Assembly (NCBI GenBank): GCA_009767595.1
Contig: VSDK01000531.1
Span: 35,447 to 99,446 of the forward strand
Length of the DNA: 64,000 nt
Direction: 5' to 3'
Origin: Symbiodinium kawagutii
Lineage: Eukaryota; Sar; Dinophyceae; Suessiales; Symbiodiniaceae
Below the pieces are notes generated by a model, which saw nothing but the letters and a program-made list of their open reading frames with translations, was not told the origin of the DNA and did not search any database. Within the stretch, counting starts at the first letter, position 1. Each line of letters begins with the position of its first letter. Both the position numbers and the translations under genes were made by a program. Below are positions 30,850 to 40,255 of this stretch, piece after piece.

Positions 30850-31049
30850 ATTTCAGCCAGCCAAGTTGGATGACATCAACTTCTCAATGACTAGATTGTA
30901 GCCAGTCCAGTTGGATCTCATGATCATATCCAGTATCCCATGTCCAGTATCCCATGTCCGGTATCCCAGACCATGATGGTTGAAAGATGTCCAAATCGTA
31001 CTGAACAGGAATCCTGTCCAACTTCAGTGCAATGATAGTTGAACTATGG

Positions 31050-31180
31050 TGGAGATTCCCTGCGTGGCAACGCCAAGCCGAAACGGATGTTTTTTCCTGC
31101 TTTGGTGCGCGCCCGTTGGGAGCCCCTCACCCCGTTGTTGAACGCTTGGCCAATCAAGGCATCACTTCAAGGTGCCAGTA
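31050..31180 (+). CDS. Candidate exon
   Basis: The frame of ORF 31039 reads RGNAKPKRMFFPALVRARWE then PLTPLLNAWPIKASLQGA. Protein-like; the 3' limit is unclear because the reading changes frame in the next island. Confidence 0.42.
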
Positions 31181-31195
31181 GCCGGTACTGTAGCC

Positions 31196-31310
31196 CAAAA
31201 CAGCCCAATCCGAATCCTTTTCGGGTGGCAAGGGTCAACAGTTCCTGTGCCAACAGTTGGACGCCTTCAAACTTAGCCAAGGGACACAGCAACTTCCTAG
31301 CAACAGATGG
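31196..31310 (+). CDS. Candidate Gln-rich exon
   Basis: In a different frame from the preceding exon: TAQSESFSGGKGQQFLCQQL then DAFKLSQGTQQLPSNR. The acceptor is probably 'ctgtag' or 'aaaacag'. Frame change implies a short intron around 31180-31200 or that only one of the two is coding. Confidence 0.4.
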
Positions 31311-31391
31311 TTTATAGACATTTCTGAATAAGACCAAGCAATAACGTCCGCCGCATTGGTCAAGCATCGGTTGACCTATCCGAGGCCAGAG

Positions 31392-31469
31392 ACCGGTGGT
31401 TTGATGCTGCGAGATCTCTCCACTAACGGCGTTGGCCTGCGAAGCATTCGAAACGGCCCCACGACACAG
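31392..31469 (+). CDS. FHA domain, C-terminal half, canonical GT donor
   Basis: After 'gaggccag' plus ag the frame reads TGGLMLRDLSTNGVGLRSIR then NGPTTQ and ends phase 0 at GTGAGC (31470). 'LRDLSTNGVGL' is the diagnostic last FHA motif (L.DLSSNGTFVN), so this exon pairs with 28578-28745. Confidence 0.65.
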
Positions 31470-31714
31470 GTGAGCATTCGAGATGACAGACTTTGTCGTT
31501 GATGGTTGTTTTGGCGTGGTGGTGGTGGTTGTTGCTGTCGCTGCTGTTGATAGTTCTTCTCCTGTTGATGGTTCTTCTCCTGTTTGAGACCCATTTGTTT
31601 CATTGTTTTGGAAGGAGGAAATCAAAATCCATCATCACTGTGGGAAGGGCAACCCCAAACCGGGTGAAATATCACTTAGTTGAAAACAAAGCAAGGCAAC
31701 CAACTTGGGATGTC

Positions 31715-31880
31715 ATGAACTCCCAAATTTCCCACCAGCTGCAGCTGAAAGTCACCAGGGACGCCACGAAGCAAGTACCATTGTGCTGTTGATGGCGCCA
31801 CCAAAGGATAGCTTGATCAGTTCATACAGTGCGCATGCTGCCGAACAACGTGTTTTTTGTTGCCTGAAGGTCAGGGTTTC
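31715..31880 (+). CDS. Candidate exon
   Basis: The frame AAESHQGRHEASTIVLLMAP then PKDSLISSYSAHAAEQRVFC is open, with a possible GT donor at 31870 (ctgaag|gtcagg). A second frame (LQLKVTRDATKQVPLCC) overlaps the start. Moderate to low confidence. Confidence 0.35.
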
Positions 31881-32175
31881 ATTCAGCAGCAGTGTTTGAA
31901 TTATGCTTGCATGAATGAAACGAATACAACCAATTGAGATTTCGTATAAACCACATGTTCAATGCTTGGACACCTGCAACAAGCGTCAAAAACGAACTAC
32001 TTGGTTATTTGGGAGGTGGGCTGGCCTATCATACTGTATATTTGTGCATGTATGCACATGGTCACATGATATCTAAGATATCATATGTCCATATATTTGT
32101 GTATTTGTGTTGACACATGCATACTTCTATTGGTGCATTCACATCTGTACAACTATCATCACCTGTAGCAACCTT

Positions 32176-32290
32176 TCCCCACACAGCCAGCCGCTGGGCA
32201 GGTGGAAAAGGAAGTGGACACCGAGCCCCTGGGCAAGCCTGCTGGATGCGGCCGCAGTTGGTTCGTGCGCAGATTTTTTCTCCGCTATTA
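32176..32290 (+). CDS. Candidate exon
   Basis: After 'cccacacag' the frame reads PAAGQVEKEVDTEPLGKPAG then CGRSWFVRRFFLRY, ending at TAA. Good composition; likely spliced near 32275. Same strand as the FHA exons. Confidence 0.5.
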
Positions 32291-32465
32291 ACATGTCTGT
32301 TGCTGGTTAGTTGTATTGGTTTGCAACAGCTATTTAGTTGGTTCAATTGAACCAGCTAATAATAATGTCTGTTGCTAAAAATGAGCTGTTGCTAATTGTC
32401 AATGGATAAGCCATTAACCAACTTATTGACTAGAAATATTAGCAATGAAGCAGCCACTAGCTGAA

Positions 32466-32583
32466 AATGCACCAGGCTTGACAATGGCTGCAGCCTGGCC
32501 AAGGCTGCCGTCGGGTGCAGTGATTACCTTGCCGTTTCGCATTCGACCTACTCAGGATGAGTTGCTCGGCAACGGCGCCGGTA
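32466..32583 (+). CDS. Candidate exon with GTAAG donor
   Basis: Two frames are open: MAAAWPRLPSGAVITLPFRI (then RPTQDELLGNGAG) and LAKAAVGCSDYLAVSHSTYS. The first ends at a consensus donor (gccg|gtaagg) and so is preferred. The second ends at TGA. Confidence 0.42.
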
Positions 32584-32749
32584 AGGATTCACCTGTTGTC
32601 TGGTTGGTGTTTCGCATACATTCGGGATGGTTGGTTGATGGACTGACATTTTGGGGATAGTCGAAGGAAGTTTAGAAGTCTAACTTCCGACAATATGGAC
32701 AACTCAGCTAGGGTAGATCAGAAGAGCAGATGTGTGAAAGAAGAGATGT

Positions 32750-33868
32750 GCGAAAGATGAGAATGCGAGCGCGCCAAAATGTTAGGAAAGTCGCGAAATG
32801 CTGTGTTTTGCAAGGTTTTGTGCACCATGAGGGTCCAGAAGGGTACCTTGCTAAAGCGGCGGGTGCGGACCACTGTGGCGGAAGGTGTGTGCTAAAATCG
32901 CTAAAAAACCTAGGCGCGAAGCACATTTGCAAGTCAAAATCGTAAAAACATGTCACGTTCGGAGCACTTTTGGAAGTTGCAACTCGCAAAATCGTGAAAA
33001 AACCTAGGCGCGAAGCACATTTGGAAGTCAAAATCGTAAAAACACTACATGCTCGGAGCACTTTTGATGCCTCATGATTCTCAAAACTGGCACGCCGCCT
33101 GCGCCAGAAGCAAATTTTTAAGATAAAATCTCGTACCAAAATAAAAACTGCAATTTTACTAGCGTTTCGGGCCACTTTTCGGAGATGTCATATGATCATG
33201 AAAATTGGCACGCCGCCTGCGCGCGAAGCACATTCTCACGTCCGAAGTCGCAAAAACTCGTGGCTTTTAACAAGTTTTGAAAGTTGCATGTCCGAAAAAG
33301 TGCACGCGGCCAGGGCGAGAAACACATTTTGAAGCAAATGTGTCAAAACACAGCACGTTTTGACACTTTTGGAACACAGGAGACAAAAGTAGGAAAACAC
33401 TTGCGTTTCGCGTCACTTTTCGTGATTTATGTGGCCAAAATGCGCACAACGCTTGCGCGCCAAGCACATTTGCAGGTCAAAATGGCACGCCGCCTGCGCG
33501 CGAAGCACATTCTCACGTCCGAAGTCGCAAAAACTCGTGGTTTTTAACAAGTTTTGAAAGTTGCATGTCCGAAAAAGTGCACGCGGCCAGGGCGAGAAGC
33601 ACATTTTGAAGCAAATGTGTCAAAACACAGCACGTTTTGACACTTTTTGAACACAGGAGACAAAAGTAGGAAAACACTTGCGTTTCGCGTCACTTTTCGT
33701 GATTTATGTGGCCAAAATGTGCACAACGCTTGCGCGCCAAGCACATTTGCAGGTCAAAAGTAGCAAAACACTTGATGATCGGAACACCTTTGCAAGGTCC
33801 AATTATCAAAAGTGGCCAAACACCTAGATGCAAAACACTTCATGATCGAAGCACATTTGGAAGGTAAA
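32750..33868. repeat. Complex satellite with a 277-bp tandem duplication
   Basis: Sub-repeats built on 'gcgcgaagcacatt...aagtcaaaatcg' fill the region. The block 33207-33483 is repeated almost perfectly at 33484-33760 (277 bp). Sequence is rich in 'gcacgccgcctgcgcgcgaag'. Open frames on both strands repeat with the units and are not genes. Confidence 0.9.
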
Positions 33869-34446
33869 TGAATAGATAGACGAAAGATGGCTAGACAAAG
33901 AGGTAGCCAGATAGATCGACAAGTCGATAGTCAGATCGATGGGTGGCTAGATGGATAGTCAGATACATAGATGCATCGATGGATGAATAGATGGATAGAT
34001 AGATGGATGGATAGATAGATAGATAGAATAGCTAGAATAGTTAGATGGAATAGACAAGCAATTGGATAGCCAGATTCAGATGGCTAGATGGGTCGATGGA
34101 TAGACAAATAGGTAGACGAAACGAGAGTCAGATAGAAAAGTAGATAGATAGTCAGGTAGATAGACAGAAAGATGGACAGATGGACACATAGATGATCAGA
34201 CAAATAATTCGGTAGATAGATAGACAGATAGATAGATAGGCAGATAGATAAATAGATAGATGGACAGGTAGATAGATAGATACATAGACAGAAAGATGAC
34301 GAGATAGATAGTGAGGTAGATAGAAAGACAAGTACATAGGCAGATAGATAAACGAATAGATCATCAGATAGATAGATAGATAGACAGTCAGACAGACAGA
34401 AAGAAAACTGATCCACTGATAGAAAGATAGCTAGACAGATAGGCTG
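33869..34446. repeat. GATA-type tetranucleotide microsatellite
   Basis: About 580 bp of atag/gatc/acag units. The minus strand reads as Ser/Leu/Ile/Tyr-rich nonsense (SIYLSIYL). Confidence 0.95.
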
Positions 34447-34462
34447 CCAGTCAAGTGGCCAG

Positions 34463-34544
34463 ATCGATGGTCACATTGTCGCAACCACAACTGCACACTC
34501 CTATAGTGCTCCTATCTTGGAAACTTCCGCCACCGCCTTGTGCG
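34463..34544 (+). CDS. Candidate exon after the GATA array
   Basis: After 'gtggccag' the frame reads IDGHIVATTTAHSYSAPILE then TSATALC; a GT lies at 34545 (gcg|gtacta). Composition unlike the flanking repeats. Confidence 0.42.
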
Positions 34545-34575
34545 GTACTACTTGTATTTATAATCACCAAGCAGT

Positions 34576-34612
34576 TGTTGTTGTTGTTTTTGTTGTTGTT
34601 GTTGTTGCTTAT
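34576..34612. repeat. TTG trinucleotide microsatellite
   Basis: ttgttgttgttgtttttgttgttg... Confidence 0.9.
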
Positions 34613-34845
34613 TCTTGCCCGTTACAATTGCGTAATTATCCCTGATTTGAGCCATCAACCAACTTTCTATCCAACTGAATCAGTCAGTGAAATTGTTCGT
34701 TGTCAGAGATGAATCAACTAAGTAGCCATCAACTAAAAGTGCAGTCGTTGCCTCACCGATACTGAAGCACCCCTGTCCATAGCTGTGCGGAAGATGTCAA
34801 GCAGTGAAGCAAACTGAGTGCGGTCCTCACTCCTCACCAGCTAGA

Positions 34846-34932
34846 ATGGCTGTCCTGGGTGACGGCTCGTCCCTTCTTCTTGGGGTTGTGAACAACTTCT
34901 ATGACACTGTTTGGATGTGCATCCCCAGTTAG
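34846..34932 (+). CDS. Short open frame with ATG
   Basis: MAVLGDGSSLLLGVVNNFYD then TVWMCIPS to TAG. Protein-like but short; it may be an exon starting after 'caccag' (34840). Confidence 0.35.
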   Translation: MAVLGDGSSLLLGVVNNFYDTVWMCIPS

Positions 34933-35019
34933 CAACTGGTACCGAACCACGGTTTTTCATTCTTATACGGTATACGGGTTATAGGCTACCTTTGGTTATA
35001 CCCCTAGTTGTAACCCCAG

Positions 35020-35148
35020 CCTTGCATCCAAGTGAACATGATAGTACCCATGTTCCGGATGGAGTTCACCAAGACTTCCAACATAGCAAAAAACAAGACT
35101 AGTCCGGCTGCAAACCGGTACCTAGAAAAACATGGGTTGCTGTTGTGA
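35020..35148 (+). CDS. Candidate exon, Lys/Asn/Met-rich
   Basis: After 'gtaaccccag' the frame reads CIQVNMIVPMFRMEFTKTSN then IAKNKTSPAANRYLEKHGLL and stops at TGA 35146-35148. Convincing composition; family not recognised. Confidence 0.5.
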   Translation, partial: PCIQVNMIVPMFRMEFTKTSNIAKNKTSPAANRYLEKHGLLL

Positions 35149-35244
35149 ACAACCCCTGTGTGAAGCATAGGTTCCAGCGCATGGGTGGTCATCGACGGTC
35201 ATCAGTGGTAATCGTTACATAGCCAAGGTGAATGATGGTCCACC

Positions 35245-35434
35245 ATGTGCACCGAGTCACTAACAGGGTTGAGCCTTTTGACGGTGGGCTCCTTTGGTAA
35301 TGATGATGGTGCTTCAGCAACCCGAACAGCAAAGCTCAAGCACCATGCCATCAACCTTGAAGAGTTAATGGTTGTTCGTCCTCATGAAGTGTATTCATTC
35401 TCATCAACATCTGCGTATGCATCTCAAAAAATAA
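35245..35434 (+). CDS. Candidate exon
   Basis: ATG at 35245 in 'gtccaccatgtgc' context reads GSFGNDDGASATRTAKLKHH then AINLEELMVVRPHEVYSF. The 5' part could be intron with acceptor 'gcttcag' at 35307. Protein-like; no family. Confidence 0.42.
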
Positions 35435-35578
35435 GCAATAATACATTCAAAGCACACACACATTGATATAAATAGATAGATAAAAATATATACACATAAC
35501 TTTTGGCATGTATGTTACACATTCAAAGGCTTATTTTTCAAGGCTTGCCACAAACTCCACCCGTCACCGAGGCTTCAG

Positions 35579-35671
35579 ACTACCTTGACCTTCAGCATCG
35601 ATGGCGTGGATTCGCCCTCCAGCATGCTGACGGAGTCGGAGGCTGAGGAGGAGCCGCTGGGCGACTTGTGA
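35579..35671 (+). CDS. Strong candidate terminal exon, acidic C-terminus
   Basis: After 'gaggcttcag' the frame reads TTLTFSIDGVDSPSSMLTES then EAEEEPLGDL and stops at TGA 35669-35671. Clear GC-rich island followed by low complexity. Typical acidic tail. It may end the gene that contains the FHA exons; the assignment is inferred. Confidence 0.6.
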   Translation, partial: TTLTFSIDGVDSPSSMLTESEAEEEPLGDL

Positions 35672-36440
35672 TGCCTCCTTGAGTTCATCAGCAGTTCAAA
35701 TGGCTATGGGTCAAGAAGTTCACCAGCAATGCTGGTTAATTAATCATGACTAGTAATGATGGTCAATAATGATGGTCAATAATGATGGTTAACTGGTGGT
35801 TAGTATTACTAGTATCACTAGTCAGTACTAGTCAAGCAGTAATGATGGTTAATGATGACAGATTGTAATGGTTATTGGTTGACAATGACAAATGCTAGTT
35901 AATATCACAATACACTAGCAAAAATATCAATAACCAAATGTAAAGGCAACTAGCGTGTACGGATGCCTGTATGTACTGGTGGAAGTGCAGGGAAAACCTT
36001 CTTTGAACCAACCTTAAAGAATAAGCAAGATATCAGAATACTAGAGAATAACATAAATTCCTGGAGAAGAATTGACAGTATACTGGAGAATATTATGAAT
36101 TCCTTGTGTGCAAGAAGCAGCAAGTACATCAACAACCAACAATCATATTTGCAGAATACTTGCTGGTAAGTGATAGTACACCAGGAGTTTTGGGTTTTGA
36201 CCCACACATGTGGTGTACACGGTGAAGCATCCCGGTTACCTACGAATTCCAACACACGAGCTGTTTATTTAGGTTCGAGCCTTGTTTTCAGGCTGCTATT
36301 AACCATTACAACCTGTATAACCATGATAACTAGATAATTGACCTGCTATAATCACCCATTGGTTTGTCAATTAACTTATTGACTATTTGTCAATTAACCT
36401 GTATCAACCTGTATACCACTATAACTGGATAATTAACCTG
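35672..36440. other. Low-complexity intergenic or intron sequence
   Basis: 'aatgatggtcaataatgatgg' and 'actagtatcactagtcagta' tracts, plus a family B left fragment at 35703-35735 (ggctatgggtcaag). No convincing exon. Confidence 0.5.
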
Positions 36441-36459
36441 CTATAACTATATAACCACC

Positions 36460-36583
36460 ATGGCTTGTTTGTGTCGAAGTCTGTGGGGTCGGTGGGGTCC
36501 CATGGAGTCCCGAGCATCGCGATGCGACGCGTCGCAGGGCGAAAGTCGAAAGACAGCCTGGGGTCACTACACGGTGGAGAGCT
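36460..36583 (+). CDS. Candidate exon abutting family B
   Basis: ATG at 36460 in 'accaccatgg' context reads MACLCRSLWGRWGPMESRAS then RCDASQGESRKTAWGHYTVE. It stops being exon-like where a family B element begins (GTGGCG at 36584), in phase 1. The minus strand is also strongly protein-like (LSFDFRPATRRIAMLGTPWD), so the coding strand is not certain. Confidence 0.38.
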
Positions 36584-36707
36584 GTGGCGAGCTGGGTCAA
36601 GCAGTTCACCAACCAATTTCATGGTTTATAACGACCAACCAAATCACAGGGAAAACAATGGTTAATAGTAGGGGAACCAGAGGTACGGGGTGAACTGACC
36701 CACAGCC
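36584..36707 (+). mobile_element. Family B element, complete
   Basis: Family B consensus: GTGGCGAGCTGGGTCAAGCAG..., an 'aaccaaccaa' block, 'gggaaaacaatggttaat', 'gggaaccaggggtacggggt' and TTGACCCACAGCC. This copy has all blocks. First two bases are GT; AG at 36704-36705. Ends are partly inverted (GCTGGGTCAA / TTGACCCACAGC). Confidence 0.85.
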
Positions 36708-36787
36708 AAATAGCTCAGATTGACTTTCAAATTGATTTTGGGGCAATAGGTGTTGATATCTCCCATGGATGCGTTACGATTACTAAG

Positions 36788-37000
36788 CATCATCAACCGC
36801 CACTACTACTCCTGCTCCCCCTCCTCCTCCTCCTCCTGCTGCTGCTGCTGCTACTAGCACCACCAACACTCGGCCGTTCGGCCTCGCAGTTGCTGCAGGA
36901 GGTTCATGAAGAGCCGGTGCAAGTTGAGGCGCCGGTGCGACACACCGTGGCACCAACGGAGTCGTTGCAAGCGGTGGCTGACCTTGGGGCATTTTGGAGG
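36788..37000 (+). CDS. Candidate exon starting in a Leu-coding CTC/CTG repeat
   Basis: One + frame is open from about 36770 to TGA near 37027: a run of Leu codons, then APPTLGRSASQLLQEVHEEP and VQVEAPVRHTVAPTESLQAV then ADLGAFW. The second half is clearly protein-like. The poly-Leu stretch could be a signal anchor or just a trinucleotide repeat in the intron. Confidence 0.45.
36806..36855. repeat. CTC/CTG trinucleotide repeat
   Basis: ctcctcctcctcctcctgctgctgctgctgct. Confidence 0.9.
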
Positions 37001-37019
37001 GTGAACTGTGGGTTTTATC

Positions 37020-37225
37020 CGGTTTGATAGGGGATTATAGTGGTTCATTATAAGGAAACCAAAGGATTTTCTAGGGTGGACTATGGTTAGTAGTGGTATT
37101 ATAGGGGATTATCGGGGTTTATAGAGGTTTCAATAGAGCTTGGTAGGGTTATGACCGTTGATGATAATTGATCATGGGTAATAATAGAGGATAGTAAGCA
37201 ACAATAATGGATCAACTACTATGTG
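37020..37225. repeat. 'ggggattatagtggttt' repeat upstream of family A
   Basis: 'ttttctagggtggactatgg' and 'agtggtattataggggatta' are shared with 45380-45440, where the block also precedes a family A copy. A related stretch is at 41110-41170. Confidence 0.5.
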
Positions 37226-37332
37226 GGGTTTCCTCAAGTCATAGGGGTACCCGCAGTAATCATCCAGATTATGAATTGTTTACAGCAAGAAACCATGCAC
37301 TTTTGGGGGTTCCCTATTTTGAGAAACCACCA
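37226..37332 (+). mobile_element. Family A element (A12)
   Basis: ggggtttcctcaagtcataggggtaccc to gggttccctattttgagaaaccacc; flanked by ATGT on both sides (possible 4-bp target duplication). Confidence 0.85.
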
Positions 37333-37409
37333 TGTCGATATCTTACGGTTAGATGTCTATCCCTTATCTATCCATAGGCACATTCGATCACATTCACACG
37401 AAGTTCTAG

Positions 37410-37613
37410 CCGGAACCCTCCATTTGTTGGCACGATAGAGCCCTGATTGATTCTGGAAAGCTCTCCCTCAATGCAACCAATCCACATTTTTTTCGTTGGC
37501 ACATGATGTGAGAGAAGCGCCTGGTCCAACAAAACCAACAGTTCTTGTGGAGAACCAATCATGCGGACATAGCCATAGGCTGTTTTTTGAGGTCACCAGG
37601 AAGCCACGACTGA
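37410..37613 (+). pseudogene. Exon-like frame with one internal TGA
   Basis: One frame reads CWHDRALIDSGKLSLNATNP then HFFRWHMM, TGA at 37509-37511, and continues in the same frame EKRLVQQNQQFLWRTNHADI then AIGCFLRSPGSHD to TGA 37611. Both halves are protein-like. The minus strand is also open (GSPQELLVLLDQALLSHH). A decayed exon, two exons, or a minus-strand exon are all possible. Confidence 0.35.
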
Positions 37614-37673
37614 CTTTGAAGGTCTCAACTTGGGCGAACCAACTCATTGGTTGATGCTTCACACGCCATCACC

Positions 37674-37850
37674 ATGGATCAGCTGAAAGGTTCTGGCCTG
37701 GTCCTTGGCCTGGTGCTGGCTGTAGGACCCATGAATCCACGGACGTTATAGATCTGCAAGGAGCTGAAAGGAAAGCGAAAGAAGCCCGAAGGTAAGGAGA
37801 AGGGCAAGGCCTGCGGGTGCTTCACAGCACGCCCCAAAAGACTCGAATGA
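37674..37850 (+). CDS. Small candidate gene with signal-like N-terminus and an in-frame TAG
   Basis: ATG at 37674 opens MDQLKGSGLVLGLVLAVGPM (hydrophobic core after one Lys) up to TAG 37749-37751. The same frame continues ICKELKGKRKKPEGKEKGKA then CGCFTARPKRLE to TGA 37848-37850. A very short intron over the TAG or pseudogenisation would explain it. Possible small basic secreted protein; unrecognised. Confidence 0.38.
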
Positions 37851-38133
37851 ATATCACTCACAGGCACTATTTTCATGCCGGGTTCATGCGAACGTTTGGG
37901 TGCTTGTGGATTCTAAGCAGCACAAAGTATGGAAAATCTCACTAGAAACCACGCCTGTAAGCATTTCGTTGGTGGTTTCAAGAAGGTGAATTTGAAACAA
38001 TTTTCAACATTTTTGAAACTCACTGATTCATTGACTGAGCAGTGTCCAGAAGCGTTCCATTTCGCGTGGATGGTTTTTAAAATGTTCTGACTTTGCCTGG
38101 CAACGATGGCCTTCGAATTGACATGTGCATATA

Positions 38134-38238
38134 CGGTTGTTTCTCAAAATAGGGGTACCCGTAAATCATCCATGATCAATCATCTACAGTAACAACCCAA
38201 CCATTTTTTGGGGATCCCCAGTTCCTGGCTTCAGAAAG
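38134..38238 (+). mobile_element. Family A element directly upstream of an exon (A13)
   Basis: ggttgtttctcaaaataggggtaccc to ggggatccccagttcctggcttcagaaa. The right end is altered from 'ttgagaaa' to 'cttcagaaa', creating a CAG acceptor at the exon border. Confidence 0.8.
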
Positions 38239-38423
38239 CTCGCCACATGGCGGGGCCGGGCAACGTTCACCAAGCAGCCATGGGTGGCCCAGCCCCCCCG
38301 CTTCGCCCAGCACTGATGGCTCCAGTGCGCGGGGTTGCGCGGGGTCGCGTTGAGCATCGTTGGACTGAAGCCTTGAGGCTCTTGAGAGCTGAGGAGAAGA
38401 GTTTCCTGGACCTAGCGGAAAGG
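38236..38423 (+). CDS. Candidate exon with GTAGTG donor
   Basis: After 'ggcttcag' the frame reads KARHMAGPGNVHQAAMGGPA then PPLRPALMAPVRGVARGRVE and HRWTEALRLLRAEEKSFLDL. GT donor at 38424. The C-terminal part is a clear amphipathic helix. Its acceptor lies inside the right end of a family A element. Family not recognised. Confidence 0.55.
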
Positions 38424-38429
38424 TAGTGA

Positions 38430-39190
38430 CTAAGCACTGGGAGGGGACGCTAGCACTTTGATTGACCCTAAGTGACTAGGCGTTACTTGAAAGCACTATG
38501 GTAGTGACTAGGCATGGCTAGTTGACTAAGCATAGGGGAAACTACCCGAGACTTCCCAGCCATTCACCTTGTGAATCAATTGAACTGGTAGTCAAACTGG
38601 CGGTTGGGAGGCCAGGAGCCAAGGGTACCCAGTGCTAGCCTTATAAAGGGCCTTGAAACCCAAGGAGCTACCAGGAGGTTTCTACACAAACGCTAGAAAG
38701 GTTGCTGGGTGCTGACTCAGCATGGCTAACGCTTGGTCGTGAGTTCATGGTATGGCTCAATTGACCGGTGGGAATCAACAGGTGTGCGAAAATTGAGGAT
38801 GAGTCGGGATGAGCACCAGGAGATAATATGCCTTAAGTCATATGATGGTTCATTTGAGTGATCTTAAGTGGGGTATATTGAACGCTGGTTAAAGGACTTG
38901 GGTCCAATTGAACTACGCAAAATTGATTTTCTCCATTTGCACTGGCATGCAGCATGCAGTAACCTTGTAAACAAGTCACCATCAGCAGATATCAGCAGAT
39001 GAATGATTCATGATGCTTAATGGATGGTTAGTAATGGGAACTAATAGTAGTAAATTGTTTTGGTTGACGGTGGTTGATCATGGCTAGTGATGCTGAATAA
39101 TAGTGATGATAATAGTTGATTATCTAATAATTGTTCCTGATGAGTTCCATAACTTTGGGGGTTTGCCGTGATAAGAAGCCACTAGATGTT
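38430..39190. other. Intron-like sequence
   Basis: 'ctaagtgactaggcgttact' short repeats, a repeat F remnant near 38640-38690, and 'gatggttagtaatggg' tracts. A family A right-end fragment sits at 39139-39182. No exon. Confidence 0.5.
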
Positions 39191-39233
39191 CAGGTGATCC
39201 ATGCATCTCCCATGGATCTCCCATTCCTCACAG

Positions 39234-39357
39234 GTTTGAAGGCAAGCATCGTTCAGTGCCTGGACTGCATTACGCTCACCCAGCACATCCTTTCAGCTTT
39301 CCGAAGTGTTTAGGTGCCATTGAAGGACTGGTCCATCGGGGACCTTTTATCATCTAA
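39234..39357 (+). CDS. Candidate exon, two competing frames
   Basis: After 'cctcacag' one frame reads RFEGKHRSVPGLHYAHPAHP then FSFPKCLGAIEGLVHRGPFI to TAA 39355; another (from 39131) reads MDLPFLTGLKASIVQCLDCI then TLTQHILSAFRSV to TAG. Both are protein-like, and the first fits a terminal exon. One is probably a shadow. Confidence 0.42.
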
Positions 39358-39627
39358 GCTTGCCGTGCTCAGCCCATGAAAACCAATACCGATCTCAACC
39401 ATTACTTTCAAGCATTGATCAACCTTTAATCAATGATGGTCCACCCTTCAACCACCCATCTTCCATCCATCATCGACCATCAACCCGTGAAAATCCATCC
39501 AAATGCATCCAAATCCATCATTCAATCATCCCAAATCCATCAAATTCCACCACTGAACCCATTCCATCATGCACCCACCACCCACCCCATGTGATCACCC
39601 CCCCCCAATGACCCCCATCCTTCCACG

Positions 39628-39744
39628 GCTTTCCGTTGTGGGCGGAGGTACAGCGGGGCCATCAGCACCTGCGGCTTGGCGGAACGATGGCAGCTGAGCC
39701 TGGCATTGACGGAGCGCTTGGAACTGGACACCTGGCGATGGAAG
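39628..39744 (+). CDS. PPR-type exon 1
   Basis: The frame reads RRYSGAISTCGLAERWQLSL then ALTERLELDTWR. This is the dinoflagellate PPR pattern 'YSAAISACEKAxxWxxALxLLxxM'. PPR proteins bind RNA, mostly in plastids and mitochondria, for editing, processing or translation. Possible GA donor aag|gaagag at 39745. Confidence 0.65.
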
Positions 39745-39774
39745 GAAGAGCAGTTGTGGTTGGGTTGGTTGATG

Positions 39775-40255
39775 GTTGCTTGGTGGTTGGTTGATAGTTA
39801 TGATGGTTATAATGGATAATGGTTTATGGTTATGATGGTTCTGATGGTTATGATGGTTGTTGGTTGATGGTTGATGGTTGGTGGTTGGGGTTGGTTATGA
39901 TGGTTATAATGGATGATGGTTGGTTATGATGGTTGTTGATTATGATTGTTATGATGGTTGTTGGTTAATGTTACCCCAGGATTAATACACCTCAGATTGA
40001 TTAATTGGGAGGGTTAACAGTATGGTTATTATGATGGTTATGATGGATGATGGTTGGTTATGATGGTCATGATGATTATGATGGTTATGTTGGTTATGAT
40101 GGTTATAATGGATGATGGTTGGTTATGATGGTCATGATGGTTATGATGGTTATGATGGTTATGATGGTTATGACCATTATGCTGTTGATGATTGTTAATG
40201 ATGCTTAATGATACTTAATACTAGTGATGCTTAGTGATAGTGATGATAATGATGG
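39775..40255. repeat. 'ttatgatggttatgatggtt' 9-10-bp tandem tract
   Basis: Nearly 500 bp of irregular gatggttat units, intronic. Confidence 0.85.

Noticed and set aside
34084..34416. Minus-strand Ser/Leu/Tyr-rich frame
   Set aside because: Translation of GATA repeats.
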